A stretch of 64,000 nucleotides of DNA from Streptomyces sp. YPW6 (GCF_018866325.1 NZ_CP076457.1:5553001-5617000), one strand, 5' to 3'. Counted from the stretch's first letter, positions 42,230-51,359 are shown. Made by a program: numbers and translations. Notes: generated from the letters alone by a model not told the origin.

Positions 42230-44158
42230 TCAGTCCACCTCGGCCAGTGCCTCCGCGAACTGGGCCGCATACAGCCGGGCATAGGCTCCACCGGCCGCCA
42301 ACAGCTCCTCGTGCGTGCCCTGTTCGACGATCGATCCGTTCTCCATCACCAGGATCACGTCCGCGTCCCGGATCGTGGAGAGCCGGTGGGCGATCACGAA
42401 CGACGTCCGCCCGTGAGCCAGACGCGCCATCGCCTTCTGGATCAGCACCTCGGTCCGGGTGTCCACCGAGCTGGTCGCCTCGTCGAGGACCAGGATCACC
42501 GGGTCGGAGAGGAACGCCCGCGCGATCGTGATCAGCTGCTTCTCGCCCGCGCTGACCCCGGTCCCCTCGTCGTCGATCACCGAGTCGTACCCGTCGGGCA
42601 GCGTCCGGATGAACCGGTCCGCGTGGGCCGCCCTCGCCGCCTCCTCGATCTCCTCGCGGGTGACCTCGCGCGAAGCGCCGTACGCGATGTTCTCCGCGAT
42701 CGTCCCCCCGAACAGCCAGGTGTCCTGGAGCACCATCCCGATGGACGACCGCAGGTCGTCCCGGGACATCCTCGCCACGTCCACCCCGTCGAGCGCGATC
42801 CGCCCGCCCGTCACCTCGTAGAACCGCATCAGCAGATTGACCAGCGTGGTCTTGCCGGCGCCCGTCGGACCGACGATCGCGACGGTCTGCCCCGGCTCCA
42901 CGCTCAGCGACAGGTCCTCGATCAGCGGCCTGTCGGGCTCGTAGCGGAAGGACACCTTCTCCAGCGAGACCCGCCCGTCCAGCCGCTCCGGGCGCTCGCC
43001 GTCCTGCGGGTCCGCGTCCTGCTCCTCGGCGTCCAGCAGCTCGAAGACCCGCTCCGCCGACGCGACACCGGACTGCACCAGGTTGGCCATCGAGGCGACC
43101 TGCGTCAGCGGCATCGAGAACTGCCGCGAGTACTGGATGAACGCCTGGACGTCACCGATCGACAGCGCGCCCGACGCGACCCGGAGCCCGCCGACCACCG
43201 CGACCAGCACATAGTTGAGGTTCGAGATGAAGAGCATCAGCGGCTGCATGATCCCGCTGGCGAACTGGGCCCTGAAGCCCGCCTCGTACAAGGCGTCGTT
43301 CTGCTCGGCGAAGTCCCGCGCCGACTCCTCCTGCCGGCCGAACACCTTCACCAGGGTGTGCCCGGTGTACATCTCCTCGATATGGGCGTTGAGCTTCCCC
43401 GTCACCTGCCACTGCCGCACGAACTGCGGCTGCGACCGCTTGCCGACCTGGGTGGCCACGACCACCGACAGCGGGACCGTCACCAGCGCCACCAGCGCCA
43501 GCAGCGGCGAGATCCAGAACATCACGATGAGCACGCCGACGATCGTCAGCAGGGAGTTGATGAGCTGGCCCATCGTCTGCTGGAGCGTCTGCGAGATGTT
43601 GTCGATGTCGTTCGTCGCCCGGCTCAGCACCTCACCGCGCTTGGCACGGTCGAAGTACGACAGCGGCAGCCGCGCCAGCTTCGTCTGCAGGTCCTCGCGC
43701 AGCTGGAACACGATCCGGTTGATCACCCGGATCGACACCCGCGTCGCCACCAGCATCAGCAGCCCGGCCCCGACGTAGACCACCAGGGCCATCAGCAGGA
43801 CGTTCCCCACCGCGCCGAAGTCGATGCCCTCGCCCGGGGTGAAGTCCACACCCGACAGCATGTCGGCCATCGACCCCCGGCCGTCCTCCCGCAGCCCCTC
43901 GATCACCTGCGCCTTCGTCGTGCCCTCGGCCATCTCCCGGCCGACCACACCGGCGAAGACCAGGTCGGTCGCCTTCCCCAGGATCTTCGGCCCGGCCACC
44001 GACAGCGCGACGCTCACCGCCACCGCGCCCAGCATCAGCCACAGCGAGGCCTTCTCCCGGCCGAACCGCTTCAGCAGCCGCTTGCTCGACCCCTTGAAAT
44101 CCATCGACCGGTCGGTGGGCGCGCCCCCGGCCATCATCCGTCCGCCCGGACCGGCCAT
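42230..44158 (-). CDS. ABC exporter, half-transporter with consensus ATPase site
   Basis: The 642-residue fusion of six-helix membrane domain (residues ~40-340) and ATPase domain has Walker A GPTGAGKTTLVNLL, signature GVSAGEKQLITIARAF, Walker B PVILVLDEATSSVD with the catalytic Glu, and H-loop TSFVIAHRLSTIRDA. Its ATG overlaps the upstream half-transporter stop by one base (TAATG), so the two subunits are made together and should form a heterodimer. Such Streptomyces pairs are predicted multidrug or lipid exporters. Confidence 0.9.
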   Translation of the reverse strand: MAGPGGRMMAGGAPTDRSMDFKGSSKRLLKRFGREKASLWLMLGAVAVSVALSVAGPKILGKATDLVFAGVVGREMAEGTTKAQVIEGLREDGRGSMADMLSGVDFTPGEGIDFGAVGNVLLMALVVYVGAGLLMLVATRVSIRVINRIVFQLREDLQTKLARLPLSYFDRAKRGEVLSRATNDIDNISQTLQQTMGQLINSLLTIVGVLIVMFWISPLLALVALVTVPLSVVVATQVGKRSQPQFVRQWQVTGKLNAHIEEMYTGHTLVKVFGRQEESARDFAEQNDALYEAGFRAQFASGIMQPLMLFISNLNYVLVAVVGGLRVASGALSIGDVQAFIQYSRQFSMPLTQVASMANLVQSGVASAERVFELLDAEEQDADPQDGERPERLDGRVSLEKVSFRYEPDRPLIEDLSLSVEPGQTVAIVGPTGAGKTTLVNLLMRFYEVTGGRIALDGVDVARMSRDDLRSSIGMVLQDTWLFGGTIAENIAYGASREVTREEIEEAARAAHADRFIRTLPDGYDSVIDDEGTGVSAGEKQLITIARAFLSDPVILVLDEATSSVDTRTEVLIQKAMARLAHGRTSFVIAHRLSTIRDADVILVMENGSIVEQGTHEELLAAGGAYARLYAAQFAEALAEVD

Positions 44159-45891
44159 TACGCGGCCTCCGCTTCCGTCAGCTGGGAGAGCACGATCTCC
44201 CGGTACGTTTCATTGCCGTCCATCAGCTCGTGATGGGTGCCGGCGCCCACGAGCCGACCCTCGTCCAACACCAGGATCCGGTCCGCGTCACGGATGGTGG
44301 ACACCCGCTGCGCCACGATCACCACGGTCGCCCCGGCCGTCTCCCGGCCCAGCGCCGCCCGCAGCGCCGCGTCGGTCGCGTAGTCCAGCGCCGAGAACGA
44401 GTCGTCGAACAGATAGATCTCCGGCCGCTGCACCAGCGTCCGCGCGATCGCGAGCCGCTGCCGCTGGCCGCCGGACACATTGGTGCCGCCCTGCGCGATC
44501 GGCGCGTCGAGCCCGTGCTCCAGCGCCTGGACGAACTCCTTCGCCTGCGCCACCTCCAACGCGTGCCACAGCTCCTCGTCGCTCGCGTCCGGATTCCCGT
44601 ACCGCAGATTCGTCGCCACCGTCCCCGAGAAGAGGTACGGCTTCTGCGGCACCAGGGACACCGTCCTCGCCAGCAGCGCCGGATCCAGCGTCCGCACGTC
44701 CTCGCCGTCGACCAGCACCTCGCCGTCCGTCACGTCGAACAGCCGGGGTACGAGCCCGAGCAGCGTGGACTTCCCGCTGCCCGTGGACCCGATGACCGCG
44801 GTGGTCTCCCCGGGCCGCGCCACCAGATCGATGTTCCGCAGCACCGGTTCCTCCGCTCCCGGGTACCGGAACTCCGCGCCCCGCACCTCCAGGTGCCCGT
44901 GCCGCCGCAGCTCGGTGACGGGCGCGACGGGCGGAGTGACGCTCGACCCGGTCCCGAGGACCTCCTCGATGCGCTCGGCGCACACCTCGGCGCGCGGCAC
45001 CATCATGAACATGAAGGTGGCCATCATCACGGCCATCACGATCTGCATCAGATAGGCGAGGAACGCGGTCAGCGCACCGATCTGCATCCCGCCGCTGTCA
45101 ATGCGGTGCGCGCCGAACCACACCACGGCGATCGACGACAGGTTGACCACCGTCATCACGGTCGGGAACATCAGCGCCATCAGCCGCCCGGTCGCCACCG
45201 ACACATCGGTCAGCTCGGTGTTCGCGCCCCGGAAGCGCTTCTCCTCGTACCCGTCCCGGACGAACGCCCGGATCACCCGGTTGCCGGTGATCTGCTCGCG
45301 CAGCACCCGGTTCACGCCGTCCAGCCGCTCCTGCATGGTGCGGAACAGCGGACCCATCCTCCGCACGATGAGGCCGACCGAGACACCGAGCACCGGCACG
45401 ACCGCCAGCAGCACGGCGGAGAGCGGCACGTCGAGGCCGAGCGCCATGATGATCCCGCCGACGCACATGATCGGGGCCGACACCATCAGCGTGAACGCCA
45501 GCAGCACCAGCATCTGGACCTGCTGGACGTCGTTGGTGGTCCGGGTGATCAGCGAGGGAGCCCCGAAACGCCCCAGCTCCCTGGCCGAGAAGGACTGCAC
45601 CCGGTCGAAGACGGCGGCCCGCACATCACGCCCGAGGGCGGCGGCGGTGCGGGCCCCGAAGTACACGGCCCCCACGTTGCACAGCACCTGCACGACGCTG
45701 ACGGCGATCATGAGACCGCCGAACTCCAGGATGTAGCCGGTGTCGCCCGTGACGACACCGTTGTCGATGATGTCGGCGTTCAGGCTGGGCAGGTACAGGG
45801 TGGCGCAGGTCTGGAGCAGCTGGAGGAGGACCAGCAGCACGATGGGTTTCTTGTACGGGCCCAGATGGGCCCGCAGGAGTTGTATGAGCAC
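44158..45891 (-). CDS. ABC exporter, half-transporter with degenerate ATPase site
   Basis: The 577-residue partner begins at GTG 45891 (VLIQLLRAHLGPYKKPIVLL). It has six membrane helices and an ATPase domain with Walker A GSTGSGKSTLLGLV, signature TNVSGGQRQRLAIARTL and Walker B EIYLFDDSFSALD, where Asp replaces the usual catalytic Glu. One degenerate plus one consensus site is characteristic of heterodimeric exporters such as BmrCD and TM287/288. It is first in the operon. Confidence 0.9.
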   Translation of the reverse strand: MLIQLLRAHLGPYKKPIVLLVLLQLLQTCATLYLPSLNADIIDNGVVTGDTGYILEFGGLMIAVSVVQVLCNVGAVYFGARTAAALGRDVRAAVFDRVQSFSARELGRFGAPSLITRTTNDVQQVQMLVLLAFTLMVSAPIMCVGGIIMALGLDVPLSAVLLAVVPVLGVSVGLIVRRMGPLFRTMQERLDGVNRVLREQITGNRVIRAFVRDGYEEKRFRGANTELTDVSVATGRLMALMFPTVMTVVNLSSIAVVWFGAHRIDSGGMQIGALTAFLAYLMQIVMAVMMATFMFMMVPRAEVCAERIEEVLGTGSSVTPPVAPVTELRRHGHLEVRGAEFRYPGAEEPVLRNIDLVARPGETTAVIGSTGSGKSTLLGLVPRLFDVTDGEVLVDGEDVRTLDPALLARTVSLVPQKPYLFSGTVATNLRYGNPDASDEELWHALEVAQAKEFVQALEHGLDAPIAQGGTNVSGGQRQRLAIARTLVQRPEIYLFDDSFSALDYATDAALRAALGRETAGATVVIVAQRVSTIRDADRILVLDEGRLVGAGTHHELMDGNETYREIVLSQLTEAEAA

Positions 45892-46235
45892 GCGCGTCTC
45901 TCGGAATCGGCGGCAGGCAGAGGCCGAGCCAGTTTCGCGTACGCCGTACGTCACGGGCGAACCGTTTTCCCCAAGCCCGGGTCAAACCTGGTGCGCGGGC
46001 GGGAGTCCGCGCGCTCGGGCCGCACGGGCGCGCGAACGGCCCCGGCACCGGGCACGCTCGTACGCCGGAGACGGACCCGGCCCGACCGGCGTACGGCGGG
46101 CGCCGGGGCACCGGAAGTGGCCCCGCGGCCAGGCGGATCCGACCGACCCGTGCGGGCGCTGGAGGAGCAGGACGCCAGCGAGGAGGGCCCTGCGCGGGGT
46201 GCGGCGGGTGTGCGCCCCCGGCCGGGAAACGGGCC
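45892..46235. other. Intergenic region with a 10-base inverted repeat
   Basis: The 344-base gap between two minus-strand genes has no supported gene. CGTACGCCGG (46059-46068) and CCGGCGTACG (46086-46095) form an inverted repeat with a 17-base loop, which may be the kinase terminator or an operator for the ABC operon. Confidence 0.4.
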
Positions 46236-47687
46236 CTACGCGGGGTGCTGCCCACCGAAGGCCCCGGGGTGGATCTGGTCCCGGGTCGCCGTGTACTGCT
46301 GCCGCACCGCGCCGCCCACCGCCAGCTCGTCGCCGGGCTCCAGCACCTGGGCGGCGGCGCCCTGCCAGGGCGGGGGAGTGTGCGGGTCGAGGGAGCCCTG
46401 CGAGACCCCGAGGGCCCAGGCCGCCTGCCGGGCCGCGCCGATCGCCGCGTACTGGGCGGGCTGCGGCACCACGACCTGGCTGCCGAACACCGCCGGAGCC
46501 AGCGCCTGTACGGCGGGGAGCTCGGCGGCGGCCCCCAGCAGGAACACCCGCCGCACCTCCACACCGCGCCCGCGCAGCACGTCCAAGGCGTCGGCGAGCG
46601 AGCACAGCATGCCCTCGAACGAGGCGCGCGCCAGGTGCTCCGGCTTCATCGACTCACGCCGGAGCCCGCAGAGGGTGCCGGCGGTGTGGGGAAGCTGAGG
46701 GGTGCGCTCCCCTTCCAGATAGGGGAGCAGGACGAGTCCCGAGGCGCCGGGCGTCGACTTCAGGGCGAGCGAGGACAACTCCTCCAGCCCGTCGAGACCC
46801 AGCATCTCGGCGGTGCCGCGCAGCGCCCGCACGGCGTTGGAGAGGTGGACGACCGGCAGGTGCATGCCGGTGGCGTCGGCGAACGAGGTGATCATCCCGC
46901 TCGAATCGGCAAGGGCCTCGTGGTGCACCGCCATCACGGAACCGGAGGCCCCCAGCGACACCACCGCGTCACCCACGCCCACCCCGAGCCCGAAGGCGGC
47001 GGCCATGGTCTCGCCGGTGCCCGCCGAGATCAGCAGGCCCTCCGGCGTCATCCCGGCGGAGTCCGCGGGCCCGAGCACCTCGGGCAGCGCGGCCGAGTGC
47101 CCGAGCGCCAGCTCGACCAGATCGGGCCGGTAGGAGGCGGACCCGGCCGACCAGTACCCGGTGCCCGAGGCCGCGCCCCGGTCCGTGGTCCGACGGGCGG
47201 GGCGGCCCAGCAACTGCCACACGAGCCAGTCGTGCGGCTGGAGCACGGCGGCCACCCGCTGGGCGTTGTCCGGCTCGGTCCGGGCCAGCCACCGCAGCTT
47301 CGCCACCGGCTGCGCGGCGCTCGGCACCGCCCCGACGGCCTCGGCCCAGGCCTGCCGACCGCCCAGCCCGTCGACGAGATCGGCCGCGGCGACCTGCGCC
47401 CGCCGGTCGTTGCCGACCAGGGCCGGGCGGACGAGATTGCCCTGCTGGTCCAGGGGGACGAGCCCGTGCTGCTGGGCGGAGACCCCGATGGCCTGCACAC
47501 CTTCGAGCAGCCCGCCGGAGGCCGCCTCGCCGAGCGAGAGCAGCCAGGCCTGCGGATCGACCTCGGCGGCCTTGGCCTCGACCGGATGGGCGGCGTACCC
47601 CTCCCGGAGCACGGCGCCCGAGTCCGTGTCGCAGACGACGATGTGAGAGAAGGCGGAAGAACTGTCCAGCCCCGCGACTATGCCCAT
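46236..47687 (-). CDS. FGGY-family carbohydrate kinase, xylulokinase-like
   Basis: The 483-residue sugar kinase has the N-terminal phosphate motif (IVAGLDSSSAFSHIVVCDTD), the second-domain GASGSVMAVHHEAL segment and the C-terminal ATP site (RVFLLGAAAELPAVQALAPA). It is xylulokinase-like in length and sequence, but the exact pentulose or polyol is not certain. The ATG at 47687 matches family starts (MGIVAGLDSSS). No sugar transporter lies nearby. Confidence 0.85.
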   Translation of the reverse strand: MGIVAGLDSSSAFSHIVVCDTDSGAVLREGYAAHPVEAKAAEVDPQAWLLSLGEAASGGLLEGVQAIGVSAQQHGLVPLDQQGNLVRPALVGNDRRAQVAAADLVDGLGGRQAWAEAVGAVPSAAQPVAKLRWLARTEPDNAQRVAAVLQPHDWLVWQLLGRPARRTTDRGAASGTGYWSAGSASYRPDLVELALGHSAALPEVLGPADSAGMTPEGLLISAGTGETMAAAFGLGVGVGDAVVSLGASGSVMAVHHEALADSSGMITSFADATGMHLPVVHLSNAVRALRGTAEMLGLDGLEELSSLALKSTPGASGLVLLPYLEGERTPQLPHTAGTLCGLRRESMKPEHLARASFEGMLCSLADALDVLRGRGVEVRRVFLLGAAAELPAVQALAPAVFGSQVVVPQPAQYAAIGAARQAAWALGVSQGSLDPHTPPPWQGAAAQVLEPGDELAVGGAVRQQYTATRDQIHPGAFGGQHPA

Positions 47688-47763
47688 ACGAAGATTCTGC
47701 CGCACCACGGGACCAACCCGGAACCGCCCCGCGCCCCACGGGCCCCGCCGGACCTCCCGCTCC

Positions 47764-47796
47764 GATCAGGCCGGGCTCGCGGGATCCGGCCTGATC
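47764..47796 (-). terminator. Terminator downstream of the YtxH-like gene
   Basis: GATCAGGCCGG (47764-47774) pairs with CCGGCCTGATC (47786-47796) around 11 bases, 13 bases after the stop of the minus-strand gene. Confidence 0.65.
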
Positions 47797-47808
47797 CGAA
47801 CGGCGACC

Positions 47809-48114
47809 CTAGGTGTTGGTCGTCCCCCAGTCGTCCTCGAAGCCGTTCTGGCTGCTGCGGTCGCGCAGCGACCGGACCCGCTCGGCGACCGACGCGGGCA
47901 CCTTGTCCCCGACCTTGTCGCTGACCGAGTGGTACGCCTTGCCGGCGATGTCCCGCCCGCTGTGGGCGGCGCTCTCGGCGGCGTTGCGCACGGCGGGGTT
48001 CTCCGCGAACTGCCGGGCCGACTTCTTCAACTGCTCGTAACGCTCGCGCCCGGCTCGCGTGCCGAGCACGTAACCGAGGGCCACTCCGGCGATGAACGTG
48101 AGCCGGTACCGCAT
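47809..48114 (-). CDS. Small YtxH-like membrane-associated protein
   Basis: The 101-residue protein has an N-terminal hydrophobic Gly-rich helix (YRLTFIAGVALGYVLGTRAG) followed by charged amphipathic helices (ERYEQLKKSARQFAENPAVR). This is the layout of YtxH-type proteins, whose function is not established. The ATG at 48114 is preferred because the hydrophobic segment starts directly after it. It is divergent from the tRNA cluster. Confidence 0.75.
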   Translation of the reverse strand: MRYRLTFIAGVALGYVLGTRAGRERYEQLKKSARQFAENPAVRNAAESAAHSGRDIAGKAYHSVSDKVGDKVPASVAERVRSLRDRSSQNGFEDDWGTTNT

Positions 48115-48296
48115 GGCTGCCACCCTTCCTACGCTTGGTGCGACGTGTGCAGCCCGCCTACCCGCGAGCACCCGAGATCACCCCGGGCGATACCGATTGG
48201 CGGAGCACCCCCCTGCTTGCGCTAATGTATGTGTCGCAGCGAACGCGCGCCGCCCGGCAGCCGCCAGGCAGGTACGATTTCGAGGCAACGCAGCAA

Positions 48297-48369
48297 TCCC
48301 CTGTAGCTCAATTGGCAGAGCAGCCGGCTGTTAACCGGCAGGTTACTGGTTCGAGTCCAGTCGGGGGAG
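48297..48369 (+). tRNA. tRNA-Asn (GTT), copy 1
   Basis: The acceptor stem TCCCCTG/CGGGGGA, D-arm AGCTCAATTGGCAGAGC, anticodon loop CTGTTAA within GCCGG/CCGGC and T-arm with GGTTCGAGTCC all fold. CCA is not encoded. It is followed after 5 bases by a second copy. Confidence 0.96.
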
Positions 48370-48374
48370 CGCGA

Positions 48375-48447
48375 TCCCCTGTAGCTCAATTGGCAGAGCA
48401 TTCGGCTGTTAACCGGAGGGTTACTGGTTCGAGTCCAGTCGGGGGAG
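48375..48447 (+). tRNA. tRNA-Asn (GTT), copy 2
   Basis: It is identical to copy 1 in acceptor, D and T arms. The anticodon stem differs (TTCGG/CCGGA with one G-T pair) and the loop CTGTTAA is the same. It is a tandem duplicate, with a terminator 10 bases downstream. Confidence 0.96.
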
Positions 48448-48456
48448 CGGAACGGG

Positions 48457-48480
48457 AGAGGACCCTTCGGGGTCCTCTTT
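48457..48480 (+). terminator. Terminator after the tRNA-Asn pair
   Basis: AGAGGACCC (48457-48465) and GGGTCCTCT (48470-48478) pair around TTCG and are followed by TTTC, a classical intrinsic terminator. Confidence 0.85.
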
Positions 48481-48681
48481 CGCGTGCCCGCCCGCACCCC
48501 TCCAGGGTGGTGCCCGGGGCCTCGGGGTGACTCTTTCGGGTCTCCCCGGCCTTGACCGCAACCGGGCAGCACGCAGCGACGTCCTCAAGATCAGGAGAAG
48601 CCGGCCAACCTGAGCGAGAGATCGTATGACCGGCTATGCTGCGGCAGACGGTGCGCACACTTGTACGCGCCACGCCGAAAC

Positions 48682-48755
48682 GGGGCGGTAGCTCAGCCGG
48701 TTAGAGCAGCGGACTCATAATCCGTCGGCCGTGGGTTCGAGTCCCACCCGCCCCA
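48682..48755 (+). tRNA. tRNA with CAT anticodon (Met or lysidine-type Ile)
   Basis: The acceptor stem GGGGCGG/CCGCCCC, a D-arm with AGCTCAGCCGGTTAGAGC, anticodon loop CTCATAA in GCGGA/TCCGT and the T-arm GTGGGTTCGAGTCCCAC fold. The first two bases of CCA follow. Whether it is elongator Met or Ile2 cannot be decided by eye. Its 3' end is the attachment site of the downstream integrated element. Confidence 0.93.
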
Positions 48756-48758
48756 CCG
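48732..48758 (+). repeat. Left attachment core (attL) inside tRNA 3' end
   Basis: The 27 bases spanning the tRNA T-arm and 3' acceptor plus ACCG are identical to 56692-56718. The preceding and following bases differ, defining the core. Confidence 0.8.
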
Positions 48759-48817
48759 AGCGTCCCCAGGCAGAATCGTTCTGACCTGGGTAAACGCGTT
48801 TTTCACGGTCATATTGC

Positions 48818-48831
48818 GTTAGGTGTTCGCC
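48818..48831 (+). repeat. Island inner inverted repeat, left copy
   Basis: GTTAGGTGTTCGCC is the exact reverse complement of GGCGAACACCTAAC at 56577-56590. The copies sit 60 and 102 bases inside the attachment cores, as expected for recombinase arm sites. Confidence 0.55.
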
Positions 48832-49126
48832 TCACGGTGGTGTGGCGGACGAGGGTCTTCATGTGTCGAGAGGGCTTCCTGCGTGGCTGTGACCTGGACC
48901 TTTCCGGTCTCGGCGCCGCGGGATGGTTAACAGCGGTCCCACGGCCCTCCCGTGAGGGGTTCACCTGCACCTAGCATCCGTACCCGTGGTTCCCCGGCGA
49001 AGTGGTCCTGCTTTTCGGGTTGCGGCCAGGCCAGGGGTGTGGTCGCCGTGACTGTGTCTTGCGGGTGTCTGTCGGCGATCGGGTCGCGTCTTCCTCGTGC
49101 GTGATGGCCCGCGCAAGGCAATGTTG

Positions 49127-49153
49127 GTGATGTATCGTGCTTATGTACATCAC
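49127..49153. promoter_or_regulatory. Candidate VapB operator
   Basis: GTGATGTA (49127-49134) and TACATCAC (49146-49153) are perfect inverted arms with an 11-base spacer, 26 bases before the vapB start. Antitoxins of this type usually repress their own promoter through such sites. Confidence 0.5.
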
Positions 49154-49178
49154 GGACTCTCGGTGAAAGGTGGCTGGC

Positions 49179-49412
49179 ATGTCTGTTACCCAAGTCGATC
49201 TCGATGACGAGGCGCTGGCCGAGGCGATGCGGCTCATGGGTGTCTCGACGAAGAAAGAGACGGTCAACGGGGCTCTGCGGGACTACGTGGCGCGCATCAA
49301 GCGGTTGGAGGCTGCCGAAAAGCTGGTCGCGCGGGGTGAGCGGGGCGAGTTCGAGGCCGCGGCTGCGGCGCATGCGGCTTCCAAGCGCGCCCGGCGGGCA
49401 GCCTTCGAGTGA
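49179..49412 (+). CDS. vapB: VapB-family antitoxin
   Basis: The 77-residue antitoxin has a ribbon-helix-helix-like N-terminus (TQVDLDDEALAEAMRLMGVS, then KKETVNGALRDYVARIKRLE) and a C-terminal charged Ala-rich tail expected to bind and block the VapC toxin. ATG 49179 with AAAGG eight bases upstream is preferred to the GTG at 49170. Its TGA overlaps the vapC GTG (GTGA), and an inverted repeat precedes the promoter. Confidence 0.85.
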   Translation: MSVTQVDLDDEALAEAMRLMGVSTKKETVNGALRDYVARIKRLEAAEKLVARGERGEFEAAAAAHAASKRARRAAFE

Positions 49413-49816
49413 TCACGTACCTCCTCGACACCTCCGCGCTCTGGCACCTCTTTCGCACGCCGGGGGCGTTGCTGCCCTGGGAAGGGCACATCGCCGCGGG
49501 CGTGTTCCACATCTGCGAGCCCACGAGGGCGGAGTTCCTCTACTCGGCCACCAGTCCGGCCCACCGCGACGAGTTGGCCGAAGAGGTGGATGCTCTCTGC
49601 CAGTCCTCGCCAGTTCCCAAGAACGCATGGCGCTGGGTCGATACCGCGCAGTACAAGCTCACCCAGCAGGGACAGCACCGGGCCGCCGGGCCCATCGATC
49701 TTCTGGTGTGTGCGACCGCGGTTCATCACGGCCACACCGTGCTCCATGTCGACAACGACTTCGCCACGGTGGCGGCGGTCCTCAAGGAAGTGCAGCAGCG
49801 GGACGTGCGCGCCTGA
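49409..49816 (+). CDS. vapC: VapC-family PIN-domain ribonuclease toxin
   Basis: The 135-residue PIN domain has the acidic active-site set: Asp in ITYLLDTSALWHLF, Glu in CEPTRAEFLYSA, Asp in GPIDLLVCATAVHHG and Asp in HVDNDFATVA. VapC toxins cleave specific tRNAs or rRNA. It is coupled to vapB by overlap. It is located in a tRNA-integrated island, where toxin-antitoxin pairs often promote element maintenance. Confidence 0.88.
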   Translation: MITYLLDTSALWHLFRTPGALLPWEGHIAAGVFHICEPTRAEFLYSATSPAHRDELAEEVDALCQSSPVPKNAWRWVDTAQYKLTQQGQHRAAGPIDLLVCATAVHHGHTVLHVDNDFATVAAVLKEVQQRDVRA

Positions 49817-49976
49817 CGATGTCCAAGTGGGTCGCCGTGAAAGGCTGGCTCATTGCCCTCAGCCTGTTGCCCGCGTGAGACGAAAGTACCTGCGCCCCAG
49901 AGCGCGGCCCTGTAAGACTTTCCCCGCGCACCCAGCCGGGGATGCTGGTACGCATCGCGATTCCAGGGGGCGTTTC

Positions 49977-51359
49977 ATGGCGGCACCGCACACCACATCC
50001 GACCAGCCGCAGGACCGGGGCATTTTTGACTGTGACGAGGCCCACCGGAGCCCACTTCGCTCTGACTATGAGCGGATCTTCGATTCCGGTCTGGTGGTGC
50101 TCGACACCAATGTGCTGCTCAATCTCTACCGCTCGAACGAGAGTACCCGCCGGGACATGCTTGCCGCCCTCGCCAGGCTCCGCGAGCGACTGTGGATCCC
50201 ACACCAGGTGCTCACGGAGTTCTGGCGCAACCGCGAGTCGGCGACCGTACGCCATCACCACGCGACCAAGGCCAATGAGGCGGGCACCGCACTCGACAAG
50301 GCGGTCAAGGCGGCCCGGACAGCAGTGACCACCTGGCTGACCGCCGTTCAACTCAAGGATGACGAAGAGGCTGCGCAGCGGACTGACCAAGACCTGACCG
50401 AACTCACCAAAGCGGCCGACAGCCTCAAAATGTTCATCCGGGCACAGGCGGAGTGCGACGCGCTCAAGGAAACTGCCACCACGCACACCGACCCGGTGCT
50501 CAACGTCCTTGAACCGCTTTTGCACGGGCGGATCGGCGAGCCGCTGCCGCCGGACGAGTACGACAAGGCCGTGAAAGAGGCACAGGAGCGCGCCGATGAG
50601 GGGATACCGCCGGGACACGAGGACTTCCGCACCAAGGAACCTGAGCTGGCTGCCGGTGATTACCTTCTGTGGGTCCAGCTCATGGCGGAGGCCCGGCACC
50701 GTGGGCGCGACGTTCTGCTGGTCACCGGGGACGTGAAGAAGGACTGGTGGACCAGTCGCGGATACGACATCCCGCCACGCCCCCGTGCCGAACTCCTCCT
50801 GGAACTGCGGGAGCACGCCCGGGTAGACCTCTACATGCTCACTCCAAGCGAACTGCTCCGCTGGGCCGAGGAACTCCTCGAACTGAACGTGGACGAAGGC
50901 TCGGTCCGCGACCTGGAGCAACTGGGTGAGGCATCGGCCGCCGAAGACTTCGAAGAGGGGGCCTGGACGGCGGAGTCGCTAACGGTGTTCATGGACGAGT
51001 TGATGAGGCGCTACCCATCCCGAGTCAAAGCGATCGTTGCAGCTGCGGCGAACGGCGGGTTTGTGGACAGGGAGGCGGTGTACGAGCTTGCCGGCTATGA
51101 CGAGACACGCAGACTCCGCGGCTTCACCCAACCGATCGGCACCCTGTCGAGGGATTTGCAGGCGGTAGGAGCGCTGACGGGTGGAGAGCCCTTCCTGCTG
51201 ACCACCGTCTACGGTCACGCCGTCGACCCTTCCTGGGCGAAGGGATTCCGCATTCCCAGCGCTGTGATTCCCCTGCTCCGGAGCAAGTACGAAGGGGGCA
51301 GCCTGTGGCAGACCAGAGACAGCGGAGAGGCTGGGAGCGAACCTTCCGACAGGGCCTAG
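49977..51359 (+). CDS. PIN-like domain protein (PIN_8/DUF4935 type)
   Basis: The 460-residue protein starts at ATG 49977 after AGGGGG. It has an N-terminal PIN-like nuclease half with DSGLVVLDTNVLLNLYRSNE and QVLTEFWRNRESATVRHHHA, an inserted helical region (~100-200), and the second acidic cluster VLLVTGDVKKDWWTSRGYDI with LAAGDYLLWVQL. The C-terminal ~140 residues (AAEDFEEGAWTAESLTVFMD onward) are a separate unassigned domain. PIN_8 proteins are frequent in defence islands, so a phage-defence or RNA-cleavage role is plausible but not shown. Confidence 0.75.
   Translation: MAAPHTTSDQPQDRGIFDCDEAHRSPLRSDYERIFDSGLVVLDTNVLLNLYRSNESTRRDMLAALARLRERLWIPHQVLTEFWRNRESATVRHHHATKANEAGTALDKAVKAARTAVTTWLTAVQLKDDEEAAQRTDQDLTELTKAADSLKMFIRAQAECDALKETATTHTDPVLNVLEPLLHGRIGEPLPPDEYDKAVKEAQERADEGIPPGHEDFRTKEPELAAGDYLLWVQLMAEARHRGRDVLLVTGDVKKDWWTSRGYDIPPRPRAELLLELREHARVDLYMLTPSELLRWAEELLELNVDEGSVRDLEQLGEASAAEDFEEGAWTAESLTVFMDELMRRYPSRVKAIVAAAANGGFVDREAVYELAGYDETRRLRGFTQPIGTLSRDLQAVGALTGGEPFLLTTVYGHAVDPSWAKGFRIPSAVIPLLRSKYEGGSLWQTRDSGEAGSEPSDRA

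Larger units (their letters stand above)
48759..49178. other. Left end of the island, non-coding
   Basis: No gene is supported in these 420 bases. They contain one arm of the terminal inverted repeat and the vapBC operator-like repeat (both listed) and an AT-rich stretch near 48790-48820. Confidence 0.5.

Noticed and set aside
40883..44233. A 1116-codon plus-strand frame across hrdA and the ABC gene
   Set aside because: It is Arg/Pro/His-rich antisense or out-of-frame sequence; the true genes in this interval are unmistakable.
48297..48447. The tandem tRNA-Asn copies as a second attachment-site duplication
   Set aside because: Both copies are complete 73-base tRNAs 5 bases apart with no DNA between them, so this is ordinary tandem duplication.
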